From assembly GCF_020283565.1 (NCBI RefSeq), contig NC_060063.1, forward strand, positions 43,856,856 to 43,920,855: a stretch of 64,000 nt of DNA. The letters are read 5' to 3'. This DNA is from Trifolium pratense. Its lineage: Eukaryota > Streptophyta > Magnoliopsida > Fabales > Fabaceae. The notes under the pieces are model-generated. The model ran no database searches. It was not told the origin of the DNA and was given only the letters and a program-made list of their open reading frames with translations. A program made the translations under genes and the position numbers. Below are positions 1-11,651 of the stretch, piece by piece (within the stretch, counting starts at the first letter, position 1; each line of letters starts with the position of its first letter).

Positions 1-2
1 AG

Positions 3-1792
3 TGTGTTATATGTTCTTTGGAAGATGTGAGCACAGTAAAGCCTGGGAAGGTTAGTTCATGTAAAGATGTGTATATGACGAGCACAATAAATTCATGCAT
101 CAGTGTGGGTTGCCTCTGTTCTTTTTACCGTTTTGATGAGTTACAAGGTTTTTTTTGTTATTCACGATGAAATGCACAAACATGTTGAATTAGCTTCTTT
201 TTCCTTTTAATTTTGTAATTCAAATAGTATTCTAGATTTGAATTTACTGAATACCAAAAGACGTGTTAGGATTCCATTTGATAAAATTTCACTTAGGAGC
301 CCACAGTAAAACGGTCTTAGGATTTTGGGCTCATACTTCCTAGCCCACAGTGTGGAAATTTATGTAAGGAAATTACTTATTTGTGATTAGGAAGAGAAAA
401 TATTCTATGACAGTTCATTTATCAAGCAATACTATTCTTGTGTCCTCTCTTAATTTGGGTTTCTATCAATTGGTACGACATGTCGAATCTTTGAATGGAA
501 GTATCTGAATTTTGGGTCTCAAACAACCTAATTGATGAACTACACACCCAGGGTTCTATCAAACTATATATTTGATTTCCTAATTCCCATTAAGGCAGTA
601 AACTTGATACATTTGTCTACCAATTTGACGCAAGTGCTGTGCAGGTAAAAATGACTGAAATCCTAATTCTTGCATATGCTGTGCAGGTAAAAATTAGTGG
701 TTATGCAGCATCAGGTGGTGGCAGAGGAATTGAAAGAGTAGATGTGTCTGTTGATGGAGGCAAAACATGGATGGAAGCCTCGAGGTCTCAAAAAAAGGGT
801 ATTCACTATATTGCAGATGATGCCAACAGTGATAAATGGGCTTGGGTGCTATTTGAGATCACAGCTGATATTCTTCACAGCACAGAGATTATTGCAAAAG
901 CGGTATGTTTCATATTTTCTCCTAGTTGTCCTTACCTGCATAAGAAATAAACAATTTTGTTGTACTCACCCATGAGTGCCTTTTAAATTATAAAGGTTTG
1001 TCATATCAATAAAGTTTTGTTACATAGATCCTATGATAAGTGAAAGTGTTTTCTAAGAGAAAGCATAGAACATTTTCAGGAGAATGAAAATTGACATGTT
1101 ATGGAACTCAGTTGTGTTGTGATCCGTACAGATTCTGAGAGCAAAATGCATGAACTGAATCCATATGAACATCGGAATTTACAGAAACACTTGGTGAAAG
1201 TTAGTGAATAGAGTAGAAAAATTAATATGCATATATAGACTACTCTAAAGCTTACAGGATTGCTTAATGGGCGGAATACAATATAAAATACACTCTTAGT
1301 CCATACAGAGCTTTGCTTGCTCCGGCTTTAAATGGGACCCCAGCAAGTGGGCGGGGAGATTGGTCCCTACGGATTTTTTTTGAAGAAGCTAAATTAACCC
1401 ACCCAAATTGGCACAAGAGAGAATCGAACCTGAGACCTTAAGGAGGAGCACACTCCCAGGTCCCAAGCCAATACCACCAGACCAACCCAAATGGGTTTGG
1501 TCCCCACGGATTAGTCGGTCCTCAGGCCGGATACCGAGTTTTCAAAAAAAAAATCACTCTTACAACATATCATATTCATTTGCAATAATGGATCAGAGAA
1601 AATATACACTCTAATTGATTTCGGATCTTTGTATCATCATCTCCTTAATAATCAATACCTTTGTATAATATGCAGGTAGATTCAGCTGCAAATGTTCAAC
1701 CTGAAAAAGTTGAAGAAATTTGGAACCTTAGAGGGATATTAAACACTTCGTGGCATCGGGTAAAAGTTCAAGCGAGTCACTCAAACTTGTAA
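3..1792 (+). CDS. SOX: Sulfite oxidase, 3' part (partial at 5' end)
   Basis: This is the C-terminal part of plant sulfite oxidase, the molybdenum-cofactor enzyme that oxidises sulfite to sulfate in peroxisomes. Three exons are visible: 1-50 (reading frame from base 3), 687-902 and 1676-1792. All introns are GT-AG and lie in phase 0. The exons give ICSLEDVSTVKPGK, then VKISGYAASGGGRGIERVDV, then the end of the Moco-oxidoreductase dimerisation domain with WNLRGILNTSWHRVKV. The protein ends in Ser-Asn-Leu, the non-canonical PTS1 peroxisomal signal known from Arabidopsis sulfite oxidase, so the annotated stop is well supported. The haem domain is absent in plant enzymes, and the Moco-binding N-terminal half lies upstream of the window. 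The second intron contains a reverse SINE. The acceptor of exon 2 is duplicated 42 bp upstream (see findings). Confidence is high for identity and exon limits. Confidence 0.93.
1299..1553 (-). mobile_element. tRNA-derived SINE (family A, copy 1) in SOX intron 2
   Basis: Read on the minus strand, it has a pol III A-box-like stretch (TGGTCTGGTGGTATTGG) and a B box (GGTTCGATTC) about 45 bp further on. A conserved tail follows (GTGCCAATTTGGGTGGGTTA). Two extra modules flank the tRNA-like part: one with CTCTGTATGGAC and one with GGTATCCGGCC. The same modules occur in another order in the copy at 22534-22761. A short CACTCTTA duplication flanks it. Confidence 0.75.
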
Positions 1793-2105
1793 AATTGTAC
1801 CAACAACCCAACCTCTTCAGTAATTTTTGAAGCATCTTACCGAAAAATAAACTCTGAACATGTGTCGGCTTAGCGCCAACTGTATAAAAAGTCTTTACAT
1901 AAATGAGCTCTTTAGGTAATAAAAACAGACGGGATTAAGAATAATCACTTAATTAAACATGAAGTATTGGCCCTTGTAATTGGTAATAAATGGTTTGTAT
2001 GTGAGATTGTTACTTTGTTTCTTCAAGGAATTACTTTGATATCATAAACATGAAGCATTGGCCCTTGTAATTTATTTTTTCAAATCTATCTTATCGTTTT
2101 CATTA

Positions 2106-4190
2106 TACCCTGGTTTTGTGCACAGGATAAGCGACATGATAGGATAATTGTATCATATCATCTCTTAATCCTGTGTTTGGTGAGACAGCAGGATATGATA
2201 AGTTAATTTTAAAGCTTATCCTATTTTGTCCCTCTAGTTAAAATTCTTATTTGTGATTTTCTCACAAGGTTAATTTTGTAATTTAAATAATCTAAAAAGT
2301 CAAAATTCTACTAAAATTATAATATTTTAAAGTAAAACTAGGTACATACCCGTGCGTACGCACGAGACGCGCCTTCGGTGCGTTATATTGCGTCGGGGCA
2401 TTAGGTCGTAAGGGATCTTTGGCGCGTTGCATGCGCGTTAAGAAGCTGGTTTTAACGAAGTTAATTTTATAAATAAAAAGAATTAGTTGATAGTTGATTT
2501 AAATTGTTGTGTTATAATTAATTGACACAACGATCAATTTAATTAGTTTATTAAAAAGTGATCAGTGAAACAAAAATTCAAAATATTGTTGCTTTACTGA
2601 TAAATATGATCATTTTAAATTTTTTTAATAGTTAAAATTGTTGATTTCTTTATCGTTAAGCATGAAGGAGAATGAGTGCAACATGTATTTTTTTAAGCAA
2701 GAAGGAGTGCGATGTTACTAGTTTTGTTTCTTCCTGTTGCAGGAAAGAGTAGTAGTTACTGCAATAGTGTTTTAGAGTGAGACTTTAACCGCAACAACTC
2801 ACATCATGTGAGAAATTTTAATTTTATAATAAAAAGTCATATTTTGACTATATATATGATCATATTTCAATTCTAGTTTATAATAATACATTTATATATG
2901 TGAAAAACTTATGTAGATTAATAAACTTAAACTACTGAAAAAGTTAATAAATTTATAATTTATTCAAAGTACAAATTTTAATATATAAATAATTATAGTA
3001 GTAAAAATATTATTCATATTAACTTAAATAGGCCGGCCTATAAGGCTAAAATACTTTTTAATGGATTGCAACCTGACCTATTTAACTAAATAAAGATGAT
3101 TATAGAAAAAATCACTAACTTGTTCTACGATGAATCTTCTTCTTTCTATCGTCTCCCACATTCTTCTTTCTCCGTTCTTCCGCCGATGTTGTTTTCTTTC
3201 TCAGTCTCTGATTGAGTGTGAGAGAGAGCAAAAAGAAAGAATGAGAAGTGAGAACACGTGAGAAGAAAGAGAGGAAGTGTGAAATGGATAATGAGAGAAA
3301 TGAGAAAAGAGAGATCTCACAGAAAAGTTAGATTTAGTAAATTTAAAATTTGAAATTCAAAATAAAGTGGAAAAAAATTGGCCAGTGTGAAATTTTTCTA
3401 TTGGGCAGTGTGTAATTTAATTTGTTTGTGAAACCATGTGCGAAATTACAATATTGATTTTCGTATTACCCTTTATAAAACAAAGTGTTAGTATAAATAT
3501 TGAAGGGCAAAAAAGTCATGGTCCGAAAAGTAGCTTGAGAATGAATGTGAGACTTTTATACCATTAATTCCAACTTTAACCCTCAATGCAAGAACAAATA
3601 AAAACGAAAAAAATAAAGTCAAAAGGGCAAAATCGAATTTTAATGATCATCTTTTCTTCTTAGATTATAGTAGATAATTATTAAAAAAATTCAAAATAGG
3701 GATATTAATTTAAATTTTATAACAAATTAAATATAATTCTTTTGCAAGGCTAGTTTTATTATTTACGCATGAGATATATCATATATTTATTTAGATTATC
3801 TAACATGTATAATTGAGTTATTTATTTGATTATGAGACATAAAAAAATAAAATTGATTATTTTCTTAGGTTTTTTATTTAAAATTATATAAAGTTATTTG
3901 ATTACTTATTTAGATTTTTTATTTATAAAATTCAAAGTATTACAAAATAATTTTTAAAAAATAACAATTGTTTTAAAAGGGTAATTTGCCATTTAAATAT
4001 GTTATATATCTTATCATATTATTATGAGCAAATATGTATTAAAAACATGCTATAATAGTTATCATGTTTATTATCTTGTGTGCACCAAACACATGATGCG
4101 ATAAGTGATGATACCTGTTATCATGTTGATATCATATCCTATCCTATCATTATCCTGTTTTATATCCTATCATGCGTCCCAAATGGGCCG
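2106..4190 (-). mobile_element. Tourist-like (PIF/Harbinger) MITE, split by a Helitron-like insert
   Basis: The outer parts (2106-2337 and about 3851-4190) are a reverse-strand relative of the element at 41995-42943. They share GATAGGATATGATA-type terminal sequence, the CACCAAAC motif and a long AT-rich core. The right end ...AAATGGGCCG is followed by TTA and the left end is preceded by TTA, as expected for a 3-bp PIF/Harbinger target duplication. The left terminus is decayed. Between the two halves lies about 1.5 kb of unrelated DNA (separate entry). Confidence 0.7.
2338..3850 (-). mobile_element. Helitron-like insertion nested in the Tourist-like MITE
   Basis: The left edge is A|CTAG. On the minus strand this reads as a short GC-rich hairpin (CGTGCGTACGCACG), about nine bases, then CTAG before T, which is the layout of a Helitron 3' end. 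Comparison with the intact MITE copy puts the right edge near 3850: AAAGTAAA continues into TTGATTATT in the other copy. No Rep/helicase coding is visible, so it would be non-autonomous. The expected 5' TC terminus was not identified, so the class is tentative. Confidence 0.55.
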
Positions 4191-4412
4191 TTAGTATAGT
4201 TACTGGTTATCCACACTCACAGAAACTAGATATAATACAGAGATTTTACTAATTTGTTCCTCATTTTAAATCTATTTAGTCTCTTAATTTTCAAAATGTC
4301 TTACATTCTCGCTTAATTATTCATATAGTCAAGAAAAGAAACCAATTTTAATAAATAAATGTATGTATGAAAAAATTAATATCGATTTATATATATTAGC
4401 TTAATATAAATA

Positions 4413-4440
4413 GGTCGGGGTTCAAATCCCGAATTCCATA
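4413..4440 (+). repeat. tRNA-like B-box fragment (SINE remnant)
   Basis: GGGTTCAAATCCC-type B box just before the foldback block. No A box or tail could be delimited. Confidence 0.3.
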
Positions 4441-7195
4441 CACTTCTATAAACTTAAATGTGCATCTATATTAGTGTAAGAAATCATTAGTTTACTTTTT
4501 TTCTTCTTTTATAAAAAATAAATTATTTTGAGATGTTTTTTTTATATATGTCATGCAAATTGGAGTTCTTCTGCTCAAAATAATAAATTTGTTACAATTT
4601 ATAAAAATGAATTTTCTTGCTTAGCTGTTAAGGAAATTAAACACAATTTTATTTATATGATCGATATATTGCATTTTATTCAAAAACACAAGTATAGTAC
4701 TTAGTTATAAAAGAAATTTGATATTTGAGTTACTGTTTCATTGTTCCTATATTAAATTCGGTGTGTGATGAAAATTTTTAGAGGGTGCAATTAGAATAGT
4801 GTGGAATTCAAGCTTCTGAATCTTGCGAAACGTATTTGTCTCTTATATTGTGATTTATGTGTTTTAATCGTAACATATGCCAGTTCGACTTTGGAGTAAT
4901 TGATTTATATTTAACATAATTCAATATGTTGACACATTAATGTATAACTTCTACATAGCGGATTTGCCACAAGCAGTAACACAACATCTGAAATGTTGGT
5001 TGGGAAATGCATCATGACAAGAAAGATTCTTTCTAGGGCAATGCACTATTTAGGAACAATGTATATAATTGAAGCTCCAATGATTTTCTCTCGGATGAAG
5101 AAGATACCATCAGTAATGCCTCATACATTACTGGTGCAAAAGACATTTCCATTGAAAAAATGTACGATCATTTTTTCCATCTATATATTGTAATGGTGGT
5201 ATGCTAATACCTTTACAACATACCATCATTACAACATATAGATGTAAACAATGTGCATATCTTTTTTCAATGGAAATGTCTTTTGCACCAGTAATGTATG
5301 AGATATTACTGATGATATCTTCTTCAACAGAGAGAAAATCATTAGAGCTTCGATTATATACATTGTCCCTAAATGGTGAATTGACCCGGGAAGAATCTCT
5401 GTTGTCATGATTCATTGCCCAATCAACATTTGAGAACATTTGAGAAATTGTTTTACTACATGTTGCAAATCCGCAATGTAGAAATTATACATTGTTATGT
5501 TAATGTATTGAATTATGTTAAATGAGAATAAATTAATTACTCCTAAGCTGAATTGGCACATGTTACAATTAAAGCACATAAATCACAAGATAAGTAACAA
5601 ATACCTTTCGCAAGATTCAGATGCTTGAATTCTTCACTGTTCTGATTGCATCATCCCCAAAAATTTCATCCAACACCGGACAAATATAATATAGGAATAG
5701 CGAAGAAGTCACTCAGATATCAATGTGCATCTATATTAGTGTAAGACACCATTAGTTTATTTTTTTCTTCTTTTTTTTAAATTTCTTTTTTGAGATGTAT
5801 TTTGTATATATGTCATGCAAATTGGAGTTCTTCTGCTCAAAATAATAAATTTGTTACAATTTATAAAAATGAATTTTCTTGCTTAGCTAATGAAATTAAA
5901 CACAATTTTATTTATATGATCGATATATTGCATTTTATTCAAAAACACAAGTATAATACTTAGTTCTAAAAGAAATTTGATATTTGAGTTACCGTTTCAT
6001 TGTTCCTATATTAAATCCGGTGTGTGATGAAATTTTTGAGAGGATGCAATTAGAATAGTGTGGAATTCAAGCTTCTGAATCTTGCGAAACATATTTGTCT
6101 CTTATATTGTGATTTATGTGTTTTAATCGTAACATATGCCAGTTCGACTTTGGAGTAAATGATTTATAATTAACATAATTCAATATGTTGACACATTAAT
6201 GTATAACTTCTACATAGCGGATTTGCCACAAGCAGTAACACAACATCTGAAATGTTGGATGGGAAATGCATCATGACAAGAAAGATTCTTTCTAGGGCAA
6301 TGCACTATTTAGGAACAATGTATATAATCGAAGCTCCAATAATTTTCTCTCGGATGAAGAAGATACCATCAGTAATGCCTTAGACATTACTGGTGCAAAA
6401 GACATTTCCATTGAAAAAATGTACGATCATTTTTTCCATCTATATATTGTAATGGTGGTATGCTGATACCTTTACAACATACCATCATTACAACATATAG
6501 ATGTAAAAAATGTGCATATCTTTTTTCAATGGATTTTGCACCATTAATGTATGAGGTATTACTGATGATATCTTCTTCAACAGAGAGAAAATCATTAGAG
6601 CTTCGATTATATACATTGTCCCTAAATGGTGAATTGACCCGAGAAGAATCTCAGTTGACATGATTCATTGCCCAATCAACATTTGAGAAATTGTTTTACT
6701 ACATGTTGCAAATCCGCAATGTAGAATTTATACATTGTTATGTTAATATATTGAGTTATGTTAAATGAGAATCAATTAATTACTCCTAAGTTGAATTGAC
6801 GCATGTTACAATTAAAGCACATAAATCACAAGATAAGTAACAAATACCTTTCGCAAGATTCAGATGCTTGAATTCTTCACTGTTCTGATTGTATGCTCTC
6901 CAAAAATTTCATCAAACACCGGACAAATCTAATATAGGAATAGCGAAGAAGTCACTCACATATCAAACTCCTTTTATAACCAAGTACTATACTTATGTTT
7001 TTTTAAATAAAAAATGTACCTGTGTTAAATGCTTTAGAAATATCTTGATTTTTTTTTTTTTTTGTAAATAAAATGCACTATATCAATAAAATATATAAAA
7101 TTGTGTTCAATTTCATTAACAACTAATCAAGGAAATTCATTTTTATAAATTATAACAAATTCATTATTCTAGTTATCAATCAAGGAAAGTAGAAA
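4430..7195. repeat. Tandemly duplicated foldback (long inverted repeat) block
   Basis: Two direct copies (about 4457-5721 and 5722-7000) are offset by 1265 bp. Shared anchors are ATGTGCATCTATATTAG at 4458 and 5723. Each copy is itself an imperfect inverted repeat of about 500-600 bp per arm. The turning points lie near 5211 and 6471, where GGTGGTATG meets CATACCATC. The far right end (about 6960-7195) is the inverse of the far left (about 4560-4780), so the whole block also folds. The arms contain a gene-like stretch; one arm is open for 103 codons (5128-5439, minus), with FRDNVYNRSSNDFLSVEEDI. I do not recognise this peptide. It may be a captured exon duplicated in inverse orientation. No transposase is visible. 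Confidence 0.8.
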
Positions 7196-7282
7196 AAAAG
7201 ATATAAATTTAACAAAAAGGGTTAGCGGCGCAACTTGTTGTCTGTTTACCTTTTATTCATGTGTTATTATCCTATATTCCAT

Positions 7283-7940
7283 ATGGGAGCTGCTTCAAAT
7301 ACACCACCTTCTTGCCCTTAAATCTACCAACAACAATAAGCAACACGGTCCCTGGAGTACTATTGGCCTTGAAGATACAAAAGAAATCCTAGTTCAAATT
7401 TAGTAACAAAATCATATACAAAAATCCACATAAAATAAAAGGGACATTTATTATAGTGATAAAAAAAAAATTAAAAAAAGAAGTAATTTTATCATTTTTC
7501 CATCTACAAATGCGTCAAAATTCAGTAATTTCAATACACTATAAACATATTCCAGATCCCAATTATCTCAAATTAAACCTGATAATTAAATTAAAATAAA
7601 AATGAACTACAAAAGCACAAAATCTAATAAACCCTAAAAGATATAAATAATTGAAAGAGAGATTCGTATTGAAAACTAACCTGAGCTTAGTAGGTTTAGT
7701 CTTATGCTTGTTTGTTAAGAAAGGGCTGCTTCACATCATCAGCAAAATAAAATTTCGATGGTTTTCCAATGGAATATTAGGTTAGGATTGGGATCATGAC
7801 GAACGAAAACGCCGGCATTTTTTGCCTTAATATCCCACATAGGTCTTCTGGTACATCTGAGACTTTGAGAACTTTCCAATTTCCCTAATCAAATCAGGGT
7901 TTTTGGTAACCCTATGTGTTCTTTCCTTCTTCGGCGCCGT
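7283..7940 (-). pseudogene. RPL6: 60S ribosomal protein eL6 pseudogene, 3'-truncated
   Basis: Two exon-like pieces on the minus strand match plant ribosomal protein eL6. Piece one (7681-7940) reads APKKERTHRVTKNPDLIREI, then, after frame changes, WDIKAKNAGVFVRHD, then KPSKFYFADDVKQPF and KTKPTKLR. Piece two (about 7283-7367) reads [20 protein letters not shown] and LKQL. The gap between them (7368-7680) keeps a GT donor and an AG acceptor, so this is an unprocessed copy with its intron, not a retrocopy. The expected start codon is ACG, the frame breaks at least twice, one base seems lost at the splice junction, and everything after LKQL is missing. It is non-functional as read. Confidence 0.8.
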
Positions 7941-7944
7941 TGCT

Positions 7945-9040
7945 GCACAAAGTGAAAACCCTAATTTTCTATCTATGCCGTAAATGAGAGTCAGGAAGAT
8001 AGTGGTTTGTGTTGTGTGGAGATAAATATATGTAACGTAATGGGCTTTGTTCGTTTAAACCTAATCTCTGCTTTTAGCCCATGGCTCGTTTTAATTTAAT
8101 TGTAGGTCCAAGCCCAATTCAATATTTCTATGAATTTTGAGTAAAAAATAAATAGAGTGTGTTTGGATAGAGTAATTAGAAATCTTGCATAAAAACATCC
8201 TTAGTATGAAATATTCATCTATATATATATATATATGTTGTCTTTCATCATCTATTTGACTATCTCTACTTCAAAAGGTTTAATTTTTAACATTTTTTCC
8301 TTCTTCCAAATATAAAACAAACCTTGACTAGGGTCCATAAAGTACTGAGGAGGACATCCAAATATACAATACTCAAGAAATCCTGAACTAAATTAAAGAG
8401 CTTACAACATATGATCAAATCTATTCAACAAAATATATCAAAGAAGAATAAAATTAATAATTCAAACATAATTTATTAATTTAGTTTAATCTCCAAGGTA
8501 CCAACATTTATTTTCCTTTTTGTTATTCCCTTATTAAGCAGACATTGATATTATGCCTTCATTGATATTATAAAGTGCATGCCTCATTGAAGCTAGATTG
8601 TCGAAAGCTGAAAAAGCTTCATGCACCACAATAAGTATTGGTGAAGGAGGAGGAGGAGGAGTTCACATTGATTTCAGGGATAGTCATTGTCACAAGAAAT
8701 CGTTCAATTATTTTCTCAAACAAAAAGTACTAAAAAATTTGTTTTTTTTTTAATATACAACATAACATTGTGAAAGAGTGTGTAAATAATGTGATAAGCA
8801 GAAATGGTAAATAATTTAAAATTTTTTCTATTTAATTATAATTTTCCAAAAATTGTACATCGTGATTAAAATAAATTTTGAAAATTTTATCACCCTTTAT
8901 GCAAAGTTAGCCTTGCATCATCAACTGTGAAATAGACACATGTAATATATTCATTGGTGAAATTAACACTAATATTTACAAAATTTTAGTATCTTCAGAC
9001 AAAAACAAATAGAAACAAATGAATTTGGCATCGTTAGACT
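7945..9040. other. AT-rich intergenic stretch
   Basis: No coding region recognised. It contains a short (AT)n run at 8220-8236 and a GGA-repeat patch near 8650. Confidence 0.4.
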
Positions 9041-9047
9041 AAATATT

Positions 9048-10566
9048 GTTCAATAAAGTAAGCAATTGTAATGTAATCCCAACTGATTTTTCCTTTCCCT
9101 AGACATAGGGAAAACGACAAATTGAAAACCGGATGAAGAAGTGAAACCTTGTTCAATAGCATAAGCAATCATAACTTAACCCTAAATGTCTTTTCCTTTC
9201 CCTAGGCGTGGGAAAAAGGTCAAATTAAAAACTAGAAGGAGAAGAGAATGTTGGAACAAAATTTGTTATGAAAAACCGTAAGGTTTTAAAAGGTTTTGAT
9301 GATAACAAAATATTAAATATGCAATTGGTAGTACAAAAATTGATCTAGTGTGCAGACCTACAAGTAAACACTTCATAGACACTTTGGTCAAATTTTTTAA
9401 AGAGAAGCCAAGATTTTAGTTTTGAAACTCAATTCTGAAGAATGCAAAGATCAAGTTCTGAAAGAACTCTGAAGAAAGAAAAGTTTTGAAGCATTTGGAG
9501 CTTCTCCAAGTTTCAGACACTAAAGACCTTAGAGGACCTGAAGAGTCAGACTCTAAATAGTGACAAGCTTATCAAAGTCAGATTATGTGTGCTACAATGA
9601 TTGAAGAATGTTTTCAAGAGTCTGACAGTGGATACGATTGAGGAATAATCATAGTACAACATTCTCATCCTTAACCTTATCATCAAATGAAGTGTATTGT
9701 ACTATTATGCCTTATTACTCTATATGGTAGAGTAATATTCCTCAAAGGACAAGTTGGAATTGTATTACTCCTTTTGGTTAAAAACTTCAAATATTACAAC
9801 CAAGGATTGTACAATTACAGATGTCATCTAGAAGCTTCTCAAATAGTCATCTCTCAACGTCTCAAATCTTTGATTATAAAGTCATCTACACAGTGATATG
9901 ACTGCTAGAATTCACTACATTTTACTAAGCTTTGCATATCTGTTTTTATACACAAGACTCTGAGCCTCTGAACTAGTCTTCATATACATTTAAAATTGTT
10001 AAGTGTCTCAAGTCTTTGAAAAGCTTAGAAATTTGTAAACACCTATATTTCATCAAGTGTTAATCTCAAACTTTCTTATATATTTCTTTGTAAGTTAGTG
10101 AAGTATCTTGATGTGTGCTTGAGAAAGTTGTAATCTTTAGTGATTATGGTGAACTCCCTTGGAAGTGCAAGGGGACTAGCTAGAGTACTCTTGTTTTGTG
10201 AGAGGAACCCAATATAAAATTCTTTGTGTGTTCATCTCTTTCTCTCTAGCTCTTTATATTGTGTTTCTATCCACCGCATAAAATTGTTTTTAGATTCAAA
10301 GTTTGAAAAAGTTTTAGTTATCAAAACACAATTCCACCCCCCACCCCACCCCACTTTTTGTGTTTTTCACACCTTCGGAGAAATCATGTTCAATAGCATA
10401 AGTAATTGTAGTGTAACCCCAAATGCATTTCCCTTTCCCTATGTGTGGGGAAAAGAACAAAAATCGAAATCTGGAGGGAGAAAGAAATGTTGTTCAATAG
10501 CATAAGCAATTGTAATGCAATCCCAAATGTCTTTACCTTTCCCTAGGCGCGGGGAAAGAGGAAAAG
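9048..10566 (+). repeat. About 103-bp tandem repeat, four units, interrupted by a solo LTR
   Basis: Units begin with GTTCAATA(GC)ATAAGCAATTG at 9048, 9151, 10388 and 10492, giving a period of 103-104 bp. Each holds CCTTTCCCTAG followed by a GGGAAAA segment. The block between units two and three is a separate LTR insertion. The fourth unit runs into another LTR-like sequence at 10567. There is no sign of coding. Confidence 0.75.
9249..10377 (+). mobile_element. Probable solo LTR inside the 103-bp tandem repeat
   Basis: Starts TGTTGGAACAAAAT and ends ...CACCTTCG (a probable CA to CG change). It is flanked by GAGAA on both sides (9244-9248 and 10378-10382), a 5-bp target duplication. The phrase GTTTTGATGATAACAA near the start and the C-rich stretch near the end are typical of Copia (SIRE/Angela-type) LTRs. 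No internal domain is present, consistent with LTR-LTR recombination. Confidence 0.6.
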
Positions 10567-11079
10567 TGTTAAACCAAAATGAGTTTTAGGACAATGCCTC
10601 TGAAGTTTTGATGATAACAATGTATAAGAGAACACTTCAACATACTAATGTATGTTTAAGTGTGCAGGACCATATATTGAAACTCTATTTCTAATAATAG
10701 TAACTTAAATCTCAAGGACATATTAAACATGCTACAAAGTTTAACTCTGAAGGTCAAAAGTCAACTCTGGTGACCAACAAGTTTTGAAGACTAGTGTGCC
10801 TCTGAAGAGCTTCTGAGCAAGTTAACAAAAGTCAACGCTGTGAGCATGATCTTCAAAAAGAATCAAGAGAGTCATATGAATCTGAAGAACGAGCTCTGAA
10901 GACCATTTAAAGCAGAAGAGGATCTCTGAAGATGAAGCGAGACTTTGAAGAGATCAAGGTTCGCCAAGATTCTGAAGTGACAATAACAAGAATTGTACTT
11001 CTCTAAAGAGCATGCTCCTACAACTGACACCTTTGTCCTCTTGCTCTTGAACATCAACATCATTAACCTGCTCCATGCA

Positions 11080-11603
11080 CAGGGGCGTCTCCGAGTTTTA
11101 GGAGGCTCTGTGCAAAATATAAAAGTGGCCCCTTAATAAAAAAATATAATTTTTAAAAAAAAATTGTCGATTTAAATTGCATATAATATATATAAAAACA
11201 AATCATACTTATTCTTGTAAACATATAAATTATCAATATTAAACCAATTGCATTAAATTAAATGGAACAAGAAATACAAAATAATTATCTTTGTATATAA
11301 CGTCAAAAAGGAATATCTTAATCTAAGATTAAATTTTATGCAAAGATTAAAGTGGACTTGAACTATATTTACGAGTATAAATAATTAATCTATTGATACT
11401 CATATGATATTTTATGAACAATAAAAATATATAACTATTATTTTAGGGTCTAAAAATTAATCTATTAATATACATCTTATATTTTATAGGTATAAATAAT
11501 ATATAAGTAATATTATAGGATCTCAAAATTTTGAGTTGAGGCCCTCAAATTTTTGAGGCCCGATGCCGTCGCACATCCCGCACGTGTATGGGAGACGCCT
11601 CTG
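11080..11603. mobile_element. Non-autonomous hAT element with perfect 8-bp TSD
   Basis: Termini are CAGGGGCGTCTCC and GGAGACGCCTCTG, near-perfect inverted repeats of the hAT type. TCCATGCA is duplicated on both sides (11072-11079 and 11604-11611), the 8-bp target duplication of hAT elements. The 524-bp interior is AT-rich and has no transposase. Confidence 0.9.
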
Positions 11604-11651
11604 TCCATGCATTTTGTCTCTGCTACATTAAACGCACTTAGCAAACATGCT

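Noticed and set aside
1408..1614. 68-codon ORF and possible tRNA gene in SOX intron 2
   Set aside because: The tRNA-like boxes belong to a SINE; no cloverleaf or anticodon arm could be completed.
8220..8236. Short AT repeat as a possible replication or attachment site
   Set aside because: A simple microsatellite, common in AT-rich plant DNA.
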